Below, one piece after another: positions 36,844 through 46,524 of a stretch of 64,000 nucleotides of DNA. Each line of letters begins with the position of its first letter. Within the stretch, counting starts at the first letter, position 1. The stretch is from NCBI RefSeq assembly GCF_000505665.1, contig NC_023033.1, positions 1,409,813 to 1,473,812 of the forward strand, read 5' to 3'. Source of the DNA: Thermosynechococcus sp. NK55a (GTDB lineage: Bacteria > Cyanobacteriota > Cyanobacteriia > Thermosynechococcales > Thermosynechococcaceae). The position numbers were made by a program, and so were the translations under genes. Below the pieces are notes generated by a model. That model was not told where the DNA came from, made no database searches, and was given only the letters and a program-made list of their open reading frames with translations.

Positions 36844-37127
36844 GTCATCTGATTCTCTACAGCAAGCCGGGCTGTCACCTCTGTGAAGGACTGCAGGAAA
36901 AGCTGGCCACCTTGAGGGAATTTACCCTCGAGGTACGCGACATCACCAGCCGTGAAGATTGGTGGCAGGCTTACCAGTACGAGATTCCTGTTCTCTACCT
37001 AGTGATTGGGGCCCAAGTGATGTCTGTGCCGCGACTTTCCCCCCGTGCCTCGGTGGCCCACATTCGTCAACGTCTCCAGGAATTGGCCAAGGGAACTGGA
37101 TCAGCGGCGGCCAATTCAGGTGCATAA
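36840..37127 (+). CDS. Glutaredoxin-family protein
   Basis: The 95-residue protein starts with GTG inside the preceding stop codon. It has the thioredoxin-like pattern LILYSKPGCHLCEGL with a CxxC redox pair and the cis-Pro segment YEIPVLYL. It probably works in thiol redox or as a small carrier. The Ala/Gly/Ser tail is likely flexible. Translation is coupled to the VOC gene. Confidence 0.83.
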   Translation: MSHLILYSKPGCHLCEGLQEKLATLREFTLEVRDITSREDWWQAYQYEIPVLYLVIGAQVMSVPRLSPRASVAHIRQRLQELAKGTGSAAANSGA

Positions 37128-37159
37128 TCGGCATAGCAAAACCAAGAAGGAACTCACGC

Positions 37160-37873
37160 ATGGTAGACCTGGGAGCGATGCTCTTTCGTGGCCGTGGCGT
37201 CAAGCTCTCGCAGCAGTTTGCGGTCATTGGCCTAGGACGGTTTGGCCGCGGGGTGTGTGAAACCCTGCATGGAATGGGCTATGAGGTGCTTGGCAGTGAC
37301 AATCAGGAGCGGCTAGTGAATCAAGTCCTCCAAGATCACATTGTGGATCATGCGATTCAATTGGATGCTACCGATCCTCAAGCCCTGAAGGAGGCAGGAA
37401 TTTTTGAGTTTGAAACGGTCATTGTGGCCATTGGCAATCACCTGGATGCCAGTATTATTACCACACTCAACCTCAAGGAAGCCGGTGTTCCCAAGGTTAT
37501 TGCTAAGGCTTCATCGGAAGTTCACAAGAAATTGTTAGAGCGGGTAGGGGCCGACCGGGTTGTCTTTCCAGAATATGAGGCAGGTTGTGAACTGGCGCGA
37601 TCGCTCACTCGACCTGCGATTTTAGACTGTCTTGACCTCGATCCGCAAAAGAGTATTGTGGAAGTGAAAGTACCCGCAGCATTTCATGGCCGTACAGTTG
37701 CGGAGGTTGAACTCCGCAGTCGCTATGGTTTGAACCTGATTGCCCTGCGCTTTGATGATAAGTTTGAAATCAATCCCAGTCCCAGCCAGAAGCTGCATCA
37801 AGGGGACATCATGGTGGTGATTGGTGACAATAACGATATTGAGCGCTTTTTGCGTAGTCAGCACATTCACTGA
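37160..37873 (+). CDS. ktrA: RCK-domain potassium uptake regulator (KtrA/TrkA-like)
   Basis: The 237-residue protein has an RCK N-terminal Rossmann domain (FAVIGLGRFGRGVCETL, with NAD-binding GxGxxG) and an RCK C-terminal domain (EVKVPAAFHGRTVAEVE). It gates a KtrB or TrkH channel according to nucleotide state. The channel partner is not in this window. ATG at 37160 is the start; a longer open frame in this phase belongs to the overlapping glutaredoxin region. Confidence 0.86.
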   Translation: MVDLGAMLFRGRGVKLSQQFAVIGLGRFGRGVCETLHGMGYEVLGSDNQERLVNQVLQDHIVDHAIQLDATDPQALKEAGIFEFETVIVAIGNHLDASIITTLNLKEAGVPKVIAKASSEVHKKLLERVGADRVVFPEYEAGCELARSLTRPAILDCLDLDPQKSIVEVKVPAAFHGRTVAEVELRSRYGLNLIALRFDDKFEINPSPSQKLHQGDIMVVIGDNNDIERFLRSQHIH

Positions 37874-37894
37874 GACAAACCCAGGTCTAGGCTG

Positions 37895-38590
37895 TTGAGC
37901 TTCCATCACTGGTCGCCCCCCGCACGGGTATTAGCTATTTTTCTATGGATTCTTTGTATTAGCAGTTTGCAGCGCTGGCCCAGCCTGGCGATCGCGACTG
38001 TGCTGGTGGTGCTGCTCTACACCCTGAGCCACCTCCCCTGGGAGCGCTTGGGCAAACGTCTACGGCAGATGTGGCTCTTTTTTCTAGGGCTGTGGGCACT
38101 TTTGGCACTAACCCCGTGGCCGATGTCATTCCTGCTCCCTTGGCGCCTGCTGCTGTGTCTGGCTCTGGGAGTGGTCTTGCTCGACACCCTCACCTTTAGC
38201 GAGTGGGTGCGCGTCTGTCGCTGGTGGGGGCTACCGCCGCTGTTGGTGGATACCCTGGCATTGACCTATCGCTACCTTTTTGAGCTGGAGAGACAGTTGG
38301 CGCAAATGCAGCAGGCTCTGTTTCTGCGAGGATTTCAGTTGAGTTGGGGCCGTCTTCGCCCTTGGGGGCAAGTGATTGGCAGCTTTCTAATTCGCACCGA
38401 AGAACGATCCCAGCAGATTTACCTAGCAATGCGGCTACGGGGTTATGGGCAAATCCTCCACCGTCGTCCTCAATTTTCTGAGGGAGCACCGTGGAGTTGG
38501 GGGCTCACGCTGATTGCTAGCATAGGGGCAGGGTTATTGGCAACCTATGACACCCTTGGGGAAATCAAACTGCCTTTTTGGAGTGAATAG
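37895..38590 (+). CDS. ecfT: EcfT/CbiQ-like energy-coupling factor transmembrane protein
   Basis: The 231-residue protein has about five hydrophobic segments and the coupling motif ERSQQIYLAMRLRGYG, typical of the T component of ECF vitamin or metal importers. The usual ATPases (EcfA) and substrate-binding S component are not nearby. The start is TTG at 37895, 22 bases after ktrA. Its substrate cannot be told from context. Confidence 0.8.
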   Translation: MSFHHWSPPARVLAIFLWILCISSLQRWPSLAIATVLVVLLYTLSHLPWERLGKRLRQMWLFFLGLWALLALTPWPMSFLLPWRLLLCLALGVVLLDTLTFSEWVRVCRWWGLPPLLVDTLALTYRYLFELERQLAQMQQALFLRGFQLSWGRLRPWGQVIGSFLIRTEERSQQIYLAMRLRGYGQILHRRPQFSEGAPWSWGLTLIASIGAGLLATYDTLGEIKLPFWSE

Positions 38591-38660
38591 CCAATGGTGG
38601 GAACAGTGATACATTAACATATTAACATTTGTAAACGGTTGCCCCTTTGAGATTGCCCCT

Positions 38661-39575
38661 ATGAAACCCAAGAACACGCTTTTCGTTGCGGAGCAGGTGT
38701 GCCTCGTTGGCCATATTGTGGCGATGGCCTTTGGCTTAGCGGGGTTGCTCCTCGTTGTACCCCGTCCCGAGTTTATTTTGGCATTGCCCGCGTGGGGTCA
38801 GCAACTTTTTCAATGGAGTATGGGGAATGGCGGCGTAGTTTATATTATCCTGGGTGCGCTGGCGATCGCCCTTCATACCTATCGCAACTTTGGCCTTGGC
38901 AAACTCCTTAGCTTTTTGCTGCCAGCGGTGGGCATTTCCCTCACCAGTGAACTGTTGGGGACGAGTACCGGCTTTCCCTTTGGCCATTACGGTTACCTCA
39001 GTGGCTTGGGCTACAAAATTGCTGGGTTAGTACCCTTCACGATTCCCCTTTCTTGGTTTTATATGGGGCTAGTCACGTTTCTTTTGGCCTACAGTGGTTT
39101 CATTAGTCGTCCCCGGCGGGAAGGCAAAGGCGTGGGGTTGGGGGCAGCTTTGATGACGGTAGGCTTGGGAGCCATCTTTTTAACGGCTTGGGATTTTGTC
39201 CTTGATCCGGCCATGAGTCAAACCACGATTCCCTTTTGGCAATTTCAGGAGGTGGGTGAGTTCTTTGGTATGCCCTACCGCAATATTCTGGGCTGGACGG
39301 GCACAGGAGCCGTGTTTATGGGACTGGCGATGATCACTTGGTGGCCAAAGCCAATGGTCGTCAACCGTGGACAACTGATTACCCCCTTGGTGGTGTATCT
39401 GGTGAATTTTGCCTTTGGGGCAATGATTACGCTCACGTCCTTGGATCAACGCTTTTGGATTCCGGTAACGTTGGGATTTGTTTTGGGGGTCGTGCCGGTC
39501 ACAGCCCTGTGGTGGTTTGCCGAAGCACCCTTAGAGAAAGTTCAGGGGGTCAACATCAATACTGAGGCGGGTTGA
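38661..39575 (+). CDS. cruF: Carotenoid 1',2'-hydratase CruF
   Basis: CruF hydrates the psi end of gamma-carotene on the way to myxoxanthophyll-type carotenoids. The 304-residue protein has seven or eight membrane segments and family markers ELLGTSTGFPFGHYGYLSGL, GLVPFTIPLSWFYMGL, AWDFVLDPAMSQ and YRNILGWTGTGAVFM. With the CruG-like gene at 20135, two steps of the myxol glycoside pathway lie in this window. Its 3' end overlaps convergent priA by 45 bases. Confidence 0.9.
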   Translation: MKPKNTLFVAEQVCLVGHIVAMAFGLAGLLLVVPRPEFILALPAWGQQLFQWSMGNGGVVYIILGALAIALHTYRNFGLGKLLSFLLPAVGISLTSELLGTSTGFPFGHYGYLSGLGYKIAGLVPFTIPLSWFYMGLVTFLLAYSGFISRPRREGKGVGLGAALMTVGLGAIFLTAWDFVLDPAMSQTTIPFWQFQEVGEFFGMPYRNILGWTGTGAVFMGLAMITWWPKPMVVNRGQLITPLVVYLVNFAFGAMITLTSLDQRFWIPVTLGFVLGVVPVTALWWFAEAPLEKVQGVNINTEAG

Positions 39576-41972
39576 GCGGGGACATTGCCCCTTGAGATGC
39601 ATCAGGGCTTGGCCGAGTTCAGAACTTTGCAGTAATTTGCCCTTGAGTAAAATTTGCCAGCGGTGGCGGCCAGCAATTTTGGCGATCGCGGCGGGGGCGG
39701 GGCCAAGGAGTTCCCAGTCTCCCTGAGAAACCGGGGCCAAGATCTGGAGTTGTTGGGCAATTGCCTGTGCCGTTGTGGCTACTTCCTCAGGATCAGGACT
39801 ACTCAAGCGCAGCAGGATCAGTTGGGCATAGGGGGGATAGCCCAAGGGGGCGCGGCTACTGAGCTCCTGGGTAGCAAAGCTGTCCCAGTCATAGGCTTGG
39901 ACTGCTGTAATCACTGGATGATCCGGCACATAGGTTTGGAGAATAACCTTACCGGGATGCGCCCCTCGACCCGATCGCCCCGCCACCTGGGTGAGAATTT
40001 GAAACGTGCGTTCTGCCGCCTGATAATCGGGCAAGTGCAGGAGACTATCGGCAGCCAAAATTCCCACGAGGGCGACCTGCGGCAAATCAATTCCCTTCGT
40101 CAGCATTTGCGTCCCCACCATCACATCGGCTTCGCCGGCTGCAAATTGAGTCAATAACTGGCGATGGGCACCCTTGCGTTGGGTGGTATCACTGTCAAAG
40201 CGCAGTACTCGCAACTGGGGAAAGAGGCGATTCAGTTCCCTCACCACCCGCTGCGTTCCCCCACCGAAGGGCTTGAGATAGGGGGACCCACAACTGGGAC
40301 AGCGCTGCGGCACCCCCTGAGTGTAGTTGCAATAATGGCAGCGCAGCACTTCCATTTCTTCGCCAAAGAGGTGCCCAGTCAGAGACACACTGCAATGGGG
40401 ACAGTAGATCACTGTGCCACAACTGCGACAGGAGACAAACGTGCTGTGACCCCGCCGCGGTACAAAGAGAATCGCCTGCTGTCCCTGAAGATTCGCCAGC
40501 GCTTCTTGAAGCGGACGGCTGAGCATCGAACGGTTGCCACGGTGCAATTCTTGGCGCATATCCACGATCGTGATGGGGGGTAAGGGGGTGGCATGAATGC
40601 GCTGAGGTAGGGAAAGGAGGTGAATCTGTCCCTCCTGGGCAGCCTGCCAAGTGCTGAGGGCAGGGGTGGCGGTTCCTAAAATCAGGGGACACTGTTGCTG
40701 GCGCGATCGCCATTGGGCAACAGTGCGGGCATGGTAGCAGGGCTGAGGTTGATCCTGTTTGTAGCCGCTGTCGTGCTCTTCATCGAGAATGATCAAACCC
40801 AAGCCCACCAAAGGCAGCAGTACCGCCGAGCGCGTGCCAATGATTACCCGTGGCTCCGGCATCAGGGTCAATCGCCAAGTATCGTAGCGCTCTCCCTCGC
40901 TGAGACCGCTGTGATAAACCAACAGGCGTTCACCAAAGCGGGCTCGCACTCGATCCGTCAGTTGGGGTGTCAAGCCAATCTCCGGCACCAGCAACAAGGC
41001 CGATCGCCCTCGCCCTAGACACTCAGCAATAACTTGCAGATAGACTTCCGTTTTACCCGAGCCCGTGACCCCGTGTAGGAGAAACGTTTGGGCACAGTCT
41101 AGGTGTTTTGAAATGACTTGCAGGGCAGTGGCTTGGGCCGTCGTCAGTGTTTTTGGCCGATCGGGTGTCACCGCTATCCCCCGTTCAGTGCGGCAGTGCT
41201 GCCGCTCCACAATGGCAATGTATCCTTTAGCAGCAAGGCGGTGGAGGGTTTGGGGGGTCGTGCCCGTGGCCTTGAGCACCTCCTGTAGCCAGCAATCGCG
41301 ACCCTGTTGCTGCAAGTAGCGGAGGATTTGGCGCTGCCGCTGCGTTAAGGTTTCCCCTTTACTATTGAGGAGTATCACTGCCTGTTGCTGTTTTGGCTGT
41401 TGACTCGCGGGTGCCGCTAAGTAGGTTTCCACTAGGCCAAGGCGTTCGAGCTCTTGGAGGGCCCGCTGAACCTTGGGAAGCTGTTGCTGGAGGTAGCGTA
41501 CACTGTAGTCCCCACTGCCTTTGGTCTGGAGAAAGCGCAGTAGATGTTGCCCTTGTTCCGAAAGGGGGGGGATCCCCTGTTGTGGCCGCAGGCGTACCCG
41601 CCGTTGCGATCGCCCCAAAACCCCCGGCGGCAGAGCAGTGCGTACCACTTGGATAAAAGGTGTGCAGTAGTAGGTGGCAATCTGCTCTAACAGGGCCCAG
41701 TAGTCCTTGGGAAAAAGCTGCTGGTCAACCACCTCAAGGAGCGATCGCAACCGCTGGGGCTCGACTGATGGGGGCAATGCCGCCAACACCTCTAGAACAA
41801 TCCCGCGTGCCACCTGAGAGCCAAAGGGCACTTCCACCACGTCTCCCCCCTGCACCTGCCAACCCCTAGGAATTTGGTAGGTATAGGCTGCGGTTGCCCC
41901 CGGACAGTCCACAAGCACACTGGCGTAGGTAGGGCCTTCATGAGAGGGAAATCCTAAATAGGAACTCGTCAT
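39531..41972 (-). CDS. priA: Primosomal protein N' (PriA helicase)
   Basis: PriA reloads the replisome at stalled forks. The 813-residue protein has a DNA-binding N-terminal domain, helicase motifs (GVTGSGKTEVYL, ILDEEHD, GTATPAL, QVAGRSGRG) and a zinc-binding region with eight cysteines in CxxC pairs (CRSCG, CPHC, CHYC, CPSCG). Length is normal for cyanobacteria. Its last 45 bases overlap the convergent cruF. Confidence 0.96.
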   Translation of the reverse strand: MTSSYLGFPSHEGPTYASVLVDCPGATAAYTYQIPRGWQVQGGDVVEVPFGSQVARGIVLEVLAALPPSVEPQRLRSLLEVVDQQLFPKDYWALLEQIATYYCTPFIQVVRTALPPGVLGRSQRRVRLRPQQGIPPLSEQGQHLLRFLQTKGSGDYSVRYLQQQLPKVQRALQELERLGLVETYLAAPASQQPKQQQAVILLNSKGETLTQRQRQILRYLQQQGRDCWLQEVLKATGTTPQTLHRLAAKGYIAIVERQHCRTERGIAVTPDRPKTLTTAQATALQVISKHLDCAQTFLLHGVTGSGKTEVYLQVIAECLGRGRSALLLVPEIGLTPQLTDRVRARFGERLLVYHSGLSEGERYDTWRLTLMPEPRVIIGTRSAVLLPLVGLGLIILDEEHDSGYKQDQPQPCYHARTVAQWRSRQQQCPLILGTATPALSTWQAAQEGQIHLLSLPQRIHATPLPPITIVDMRQELHRGNRSMLSRPLQEALANLQGQQAILFVPRRGHSTFVSCRSCGTVIYCPHCSVSLTGHLFGEEMEVLRCHYCNYTQGVPQRCPSCGSPYLKPFGGGTQRVVRELNRLFPQLRVLRFDSDTTQRKGAHRQLLTQFAAGEADVMVGTQMLTKGIDLPQVALVGILAADSLLHLPDYQAAERTFQILTQVAGRSGRGAHPGKVILQTYVPDHPVITAVQAYDWDSFATQELSSRAPLGYPPYAQLILLRLSSPDPEEVATTAQAIAQQLQILAPVSQGDWELLGPAPAAIAKIAGRHRWQILLKGKLLQSSELGQALMHLKGQCPRSTRLSIDVDPLNFL

Positions 41973-42427
41973 CTTGCGGGGAGAGCCATGAATGGCAGCC
42001 TTGGGAGAACTTTGCTGCTACTTCCTATCCTTGCCCAAAACGGCAATTTACCCCAACCCAACTGCCATGGCGACTATATCGCCTCCTCGGGTCGTGGTTG
42101 ATCCCGATGGGCATCGTTTCAACTGTCGCTGCTTGGACAAGGTGCTGCAGGCCTAGTAGGCCCCAGGGCTTGCTGGCCAAATAGGGAGATTGTGCCCTGT
42201 GGCGCGCCACTTTCCCAAGGGGACAGTCTTAACAACCAATATCACACCCGCCAGTTTTACCACGATACGGATCATCAGGGTTGCCTTGGCTAAGGTGTCG
42301 GAGCACATTTGCTTGGTGCGAGCCAGCCGTCAATTGATTTGTCTTATTTGTCCCCACCGAGAATTGGGTTGTTTGCTTGAGAGGACATGGGAAAATAGGA
42401 AAAACTGCTCCTCACCTAACATTCTCC
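41973..42427. other. Intergenic region between priA and putA, no clear gene
   Basis: These 455 bases hold only short frames. The most protein-like is a 29-residue frame at 42067-42156 (VVVDPDGHRFNCRCLDKVLQ), which might be a small or broken gene, but its support is weak. A palindrome GGCCTAGTAGGCC sits just after it (about 42151-42163). The 3' end must hold the putA promoter; the bases ggaaaataggaaaaa lie about 35 before the putA ATG. Confidence 0.4.
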
Positions 42428-45370
42428 ATGACCGGTCTTTACGAAGCAAAAACGATCGCGATCGCCCGTCAACTGTGGGCGGCTAGCCAAGAGTCACGCA
42501 ACTTCTTTAGCCAACTGCGGGAGCAAATGCGCATTGAAGATAAGCTCCTCGGCTGGGCTATGGAACATCCGGGTCTACGGGTACAACTCTTTCGCCTCAT
42601 TGACTGTCTGCCGAGTCTGCGCAGCAAAACCGAGGTGGCACGCCACTTGCAGGAGTACCTCAGTGACCCCAGTGTGGAGTTGCCGCCCGGCCTGAAAAAA
42701 CTCTTGAACTTTGCCCAGCCGGATTCCCTGCCCGCCCAAGCAGCGGCAACCACCTTCACAACAGCAGTTCAAGCCCTTGCCCACAAGTACATTGCCGGTG
42801 AAACTACCGAGCAGGTGCTGAAAACCATTGGCCGTCTGCGCAAGCAGGGCATGCTGGTGACGATGGATATTCTGGGGGAAGCTGTGATTACGGAGGCAGA
42901 GGCACAGCAGTATTGCGATCGCTACCTTGATTTGATGGAGCACCTCAGTCCCTTGGGCCAACGGGAGGGCCTGAATCCAGTCCAGGTCTCCGTAAAGCTG
43001 ACGGCCTTTTACTCCCAGTTTGATCCTTTGGATGTTTCTGGCTGCCGGGCCAAGGTGGGAGAGCCGATTCGCCGGCTGTTGCATCGTGCCCAAGAATTGG
43101 GGGTGGCGGTGCACTTTGATATGGAACAGTATGCCTACAAAGACATTACCTTGGCGATCCTCAAGGATATTTTGCTAGAGCCAGAGTTTCGCGATCGCGC
43201 CGATATTGGGCTAACACTGCAGGCCTATCTGCGGGATAGCTACCAAGATGCCCAAGATCTAATTACTTGGGTGCAACAGCGGGGCACACCAATTACCGTG
43301 CGGGTGGTCAAGGGCGCCTACTGGGATCAGGAACTCATTAAGGCGGTACAACATCATTGGCCATTGCCCGTCTATCAACACAAACAGGACACTGATGCCA
43401 ACTTTGAGCGCATCATTGAACTGCTCCTGAGTCACCATACGGTTTTGCGTACGGCGATCGCTAGCCATAATGTGCGTTCCCAAGCGCGGGCGATCGCCAT
43501 CGCTCAACAGCAGCACATTCCGCCCACAGCCATGGAATGCCAAGTTCTCTACGGCATGGCCGATAAACTGGCCAAGGCACTGGTGGACGCAGGGCAAACG
43601 GTGCGGGTCTATTGTCCCTATGGCGATCTCATTCCGGGGATGGCCTACCTGATTCGGCGGCTTTTGGAAAATACCGCCAACAGTTCCTTTTTACGCCAAC
43701 AGTTGGGGGCTGTGGCCGTCGAGGAATTACTGGCACCACCGGAACCAACGGCGGACTTTGCGGCTGTGAACGTCCATCTGACCACGGGCAAGACTTCAAC
43801 CTTTGTCAATGCTGCCAATAGTGACTATGCCCGAGCCAGCCAGCGGGAAGCCATTCAAGCGGCCTTAATTCATGTCCATCGCCAACTGGGGCACACCTAT
43901 ACCCCCATCATCAATGGCGATCGCGTCAATCGCCGCGAATACAGTCACTCCCTGAACCCCTCGCAGCCGGAGGAAATCGTCGGTCGGGTTGGCCTGGCCA
44001 CCATTGAAGATGCCGAGCATGCGATCCGGGCTGCCAAAGCCGCTCAAGCCCAATGGCAACAGACCCCCGTGGCCGAACGGGCAACTCTGCTACGGCGGGC
44101 AGCAGATCTCCTAGAGGCACAGCGCCATGAACTAGTGGCTTGGATGTGCTACGAAGTGGGCAAGGTGGTGGCAGAAGGGGATGCCGAAGTCTCGGAAGCC
44201 GTTGATTTTTGCCGCTACTACGCCGATGAAATGGAGCGCCTCAGCGGCGGCTATGACCGCAACTTTCCCGGCGAAACAAACCATTACCACTACCAAGGGC
44301 GCGGCATTGCGGTCGTGATTTCTCCTTGGAACTTTCCTTTGGCGATTCCCACAGGTATGACCGTGGCCGCCTTAGTGACAGGTAACTGCACGATTCTCAA
44401 GCCTGCGGATCCCGCCGCCGTGGTTGCTGCCAAACTAGCGGAGATCCTGATTGCCGCCGGTTTTCCGCCGGGGGTGTTTCAGTTTCTCCCCGGACCTGGC
44501 TCCGTGATTGGCCCCTATTTAATCAAACATCCCGATGTGCATCTCATCGCCTTTACTGGCTCCCAAGAGGTGGGTTGCCGCATTATTGCTGAGGCAGCAG
44601 TGTTACAGCGGGGACAAACCCATATCAAGCGGGTGATTGCCGAGATGGGGGGCAAAAACGCCATCATCATTGACGAAAGTGCCGACTTAGATCAGGCAGT
44701 GGCGGGGGTTGTACAGTCCGCCTTTGGCTATAGCGGCCAAAAATGCTCCGCCTGTTCGCGGGTGATTGTCCTTGAGTCCATCTACGAACCCTTTGTGGAG
44801 CGCTTAGTAGCGGCCACCAAGTCCCTGAATATTGGGCCAGCCCACTTGCCCAGTACCCGTGTCGGACCGGTGGTGACGGCCGCCGCCCGCGATCGCATTC
44901 AGGAATACATTGCCAAAGGCCAGCAAGAAGCGGAACTCGCCTTGAGCGTACCGGTACCGGAGGTGGGCTATTTTGTCTCGCCCACGATCTTTACCAACGT
45001 GCCCCCCACAGCTACGATCGCCCAAGAGGAAATTTTTGGCCCGGTGCTAGCCGTACTACGGGCAGAAAGCTTCACCCAAGCCCTTGAAATTGCCAATGCC
45101 ACCGCCTATGCCCTGACAGGGGGGCTGTATTCGCGGACGCCCTCCCATATTCAGCAGGCCAAAGCCCAATTTGCTGTAGGGAACCTGTACATCAATCGTG
45201 GGATTACAGGGGCGATCGTGGATCGGCAGCCCTTTGGTGGCTTTAAGCTGTCGGGCCTTGGTTCCAAAGCCGGTGGACGCGATTACCTACTGCAATTCCT
45301 TGAACCGCGCGTCATTACCGAGAATGTCCAGCGTCAAGGGTTTGCCCCCATTGCCGGGGTAGATGACTGA
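42428..45370 (+). CDS. putA: Bifunctional proline dehydrogenase / delta-1-pyrroline-5-carboxylate dehydrogenase
   Basis: PutA oxidises proline to glutamate in two steps. The 980-residue protein has a proline dehydrogenase barrel (about 85-440; markers FDMEQYAYKD, RVVKGAYWDQE) and an aldehyde dehydrogenase domain (about 500-960; WNFPLAIPTGM, FTGSQEVGC, EMGGKNAIII, GYSGQKCSACSRV with the catalytic Cys). There is no N-terminal ribbon-helix-helix repressor domain, so it is purely enzymatic. ATG at 42428 gives the natural N terminus. Its stop overlaps the next start in TGATG. Confidence 0.95.
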   Translation: MTGLYEAKTIAIARQLWAASQESRNFFSQLREQMRIEDKLLGWAMEHPGLRVQLFRLIDCLPSLRSKTEVARHLQEYLSDPSVELPPGLKKLLNFAQPDSLPAQAAATTFTTAVQALAHKYIAGETTEQVLKTIGRLRKQGMLVTMDILGEAVITEAEAQQYCDRYLDLMEHLSPLGQREGLNPVQVSVKLTAFYSQFDPLDVSGCRAKVGEPIRRLLHRAQELGVAVHFDMEQYAYKDITLAILKDILLEPEFRDRADIGLTLQAYLRDSYQDAQDLITWVQQRGTPITVRVVKGAYWDQELIKAVQHHWPLPVYQHKQDTDANFERIIELLLSHHTVLRTAIASHNVRSQARAIAIAQQQHIPPTAMECQVLYGMADKLAKALVDAGQTVRVYCPYGDLIPGMAYLIRRLLENTANSSFLRQQLGAVAVEELLAPPEPTADFAAVNVHLTTGKTSTFVNAANSDYARASQREAIQAALIHVHRQLGHTYTPIINGDRVNRREYSHSLNPSQPEEIVGRVGLATIEDAEHAIRAAKAAQAQWQQTPVAERATLLRRAADLLEAQRHELVAWMCYEVGKVVAEGDAEVSEAVDFCRYYADEMERLSGGYDRNFPGETNHYHYQGRGIAVVISPWNFPLAIPTGMTVAALVTGNCTILKPADPAAVVAAKLAEILIAAGFPPGVFQFLPGPGSVIGPYLIKHPDVHLIAFTGSQEVGCRIIAEAAVLQRGQTHIKRVIAEMGGKNAIIIDESADLDQAVAGVVQSAFGYSGQKCSACSRVIVLESIYEPFVERLVAATKSLNIGPAHLPSTRVGPVVTAAARDRIQEYIAKGQQEAELALSVPVPEVGYFVSPTIFTNVPPTATIAQEEIFGPVLAVLRAESFTQALEIANATAYALTGGLYSRTPSHIQQAKAQFAVGNLYINRGITGAIVDRQPFGGFKLSGLGSKAGGRDYLLQFLEPRVITENVQRQGFAPIAGVDD

Positions 45371-46524
45371 TGCCAAAAAGCACTCCGTTATTGGCCGAGA
45401 TTCAGGAGCGCATCAGAGCAGCGGGCGCCATTTCCTTCTGTGAGTTTATGACCTTGGCTCTCTATGCACCACAGGGGGGCTATTACAATCGTCCCCAACT
45501 GCAGATTGGTCGGCGCGGCGACTTTATCACCTCCAGTAGTCTCACGAGGGATTTTGCGGAACTGCTCACTGAGGCTTTTGTGCAGATGTGGCACGCCTTA
45601 GAGCGACCGCAGCGATTTATCCTCCTGGAGATGGGTGGCGGTGAAGGCCACTTTGCCGAGGGGGTCTTAAGCTACAGCCAAGGGACCTATCCCGATTTCT
45701 TTGCTGCCCTTGAGTACCAAATTCAAGAGCAATCCCCCCGTTTACAGGAACGTCAACGGCAACGCTTGGCACCTTGGGGCGATCGCCTGCGCTGGCGAGG
45801 CTTGGACACCGCCTGTGAACCCAGTGTTGGCTGCATCTTTAGCAATGAGCTGGTGGATGCGTTTCCCGTACATCGCCTGCAATGGCAGGGGGGCAACTGG
45901 CATGAAATTTATGTCAGCCTCAATGCCCAGGGAGCGTTTCAAGAGGTTTTGGGTCCCCTCAGCGACAATCGCATTCACGAGTACTTTGCCACCGTTGGCA
46001 TTGATCCGCAGCAGCAGGGCTACAGCGACGGCTACCGTACTGAGGTGAATTTGAACCTGATCCCATGGCTCAAGGATCTAAGTGAGCACCTAGAGCGGGG
46101 CTTTGTTCTCACCATTGACTATGGTTATCCCGCCCGGCAATACTATCATCCCGCCCGCTGTGGCGGCACGTTGCAGTGCTACTACCAACACCGCTGCCAC
46201 GATAATCCTTACTGCTTTGTTGGCGAGCAGGACATTACGGCCCATGTGGATGTAACCGCTTTAACATGCTATGGTGAGCAATTTGGTCTTGAAACCCTCT
46301 ATGTCACCCGCCAGAGTTTATTTCTCATGGCTTTGGGGTTGGGCGATCGCCTAATGGCACAACAACAGAGTAATGGCAATCTCCTGCAAGCCCTCAACCG
46401 CCATCAATCACTCCACCAACTCATTGATCCCCTTGGCCTTGGGGGCTTTTACGTCGTTCTTCAAGGAAAGCAAGCCAGCCTCGATCTACCGCAACTCAGG
46501 GAAGCGATTCAGGGATTCGGTTAA
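45370..46524 (+). CDS. MidA/NDUFAF7-family SAM-dependent methyltransferase
   Basis: The 384-residue protein matches the DUF185 family that includes human NDUFAF7, which methylates an Arg of complex I. Markers are FMTLALYAPQGGYYN, RRGDFITSSSLT, LLEMGGGEGHFAEGV (SAM-binding loop), SNELVDAFPVHRL and TIDYGYPARQYY. A role in NDH-1 assembly is plausible but unproven in cyanobacteria. It overlaps the putA stop by one base and is probably co-translated. Confidence 0.85.
   Translation: MPKSTPLLAEIQERIRAAGAISFCEFMTLALYAPQGGYYNRPQLQIGRRGDFITSSSLTRDFAELLTEAFVQMWHALERPQRFILLEMGGGEGHFAEGVLSYSQGTYPDFFAALEYQIQEQSPRLQERQRQRLAPWGDRLRWRGLDTACEPSVGCIFSNELVDAFPVHRLQWQGGNWHEIYVSLNAQGAFQEVLGPLSDNRIHEYFATVGIDPQQQGYSDGYRTEVNLNLIPWLKDLSEHLERGFVLTIDYGYPARQYYHPARCGGTLQCYYQHRCHDNPYCFVGEQDITAHVDVTALTCYGEQFGLETLYVTRQSLFLMALGLGDRLMAQQQSNGNLLQALNRHQSLHQLIDPLGLGGFYVVLQGKQASLDLPQLREAIQGFG

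Noticed and set aside
42190-42486. 98-residue frame before putA
   Set aside because: It runs into putA in another frame and has no recognisable features or ribosome site.
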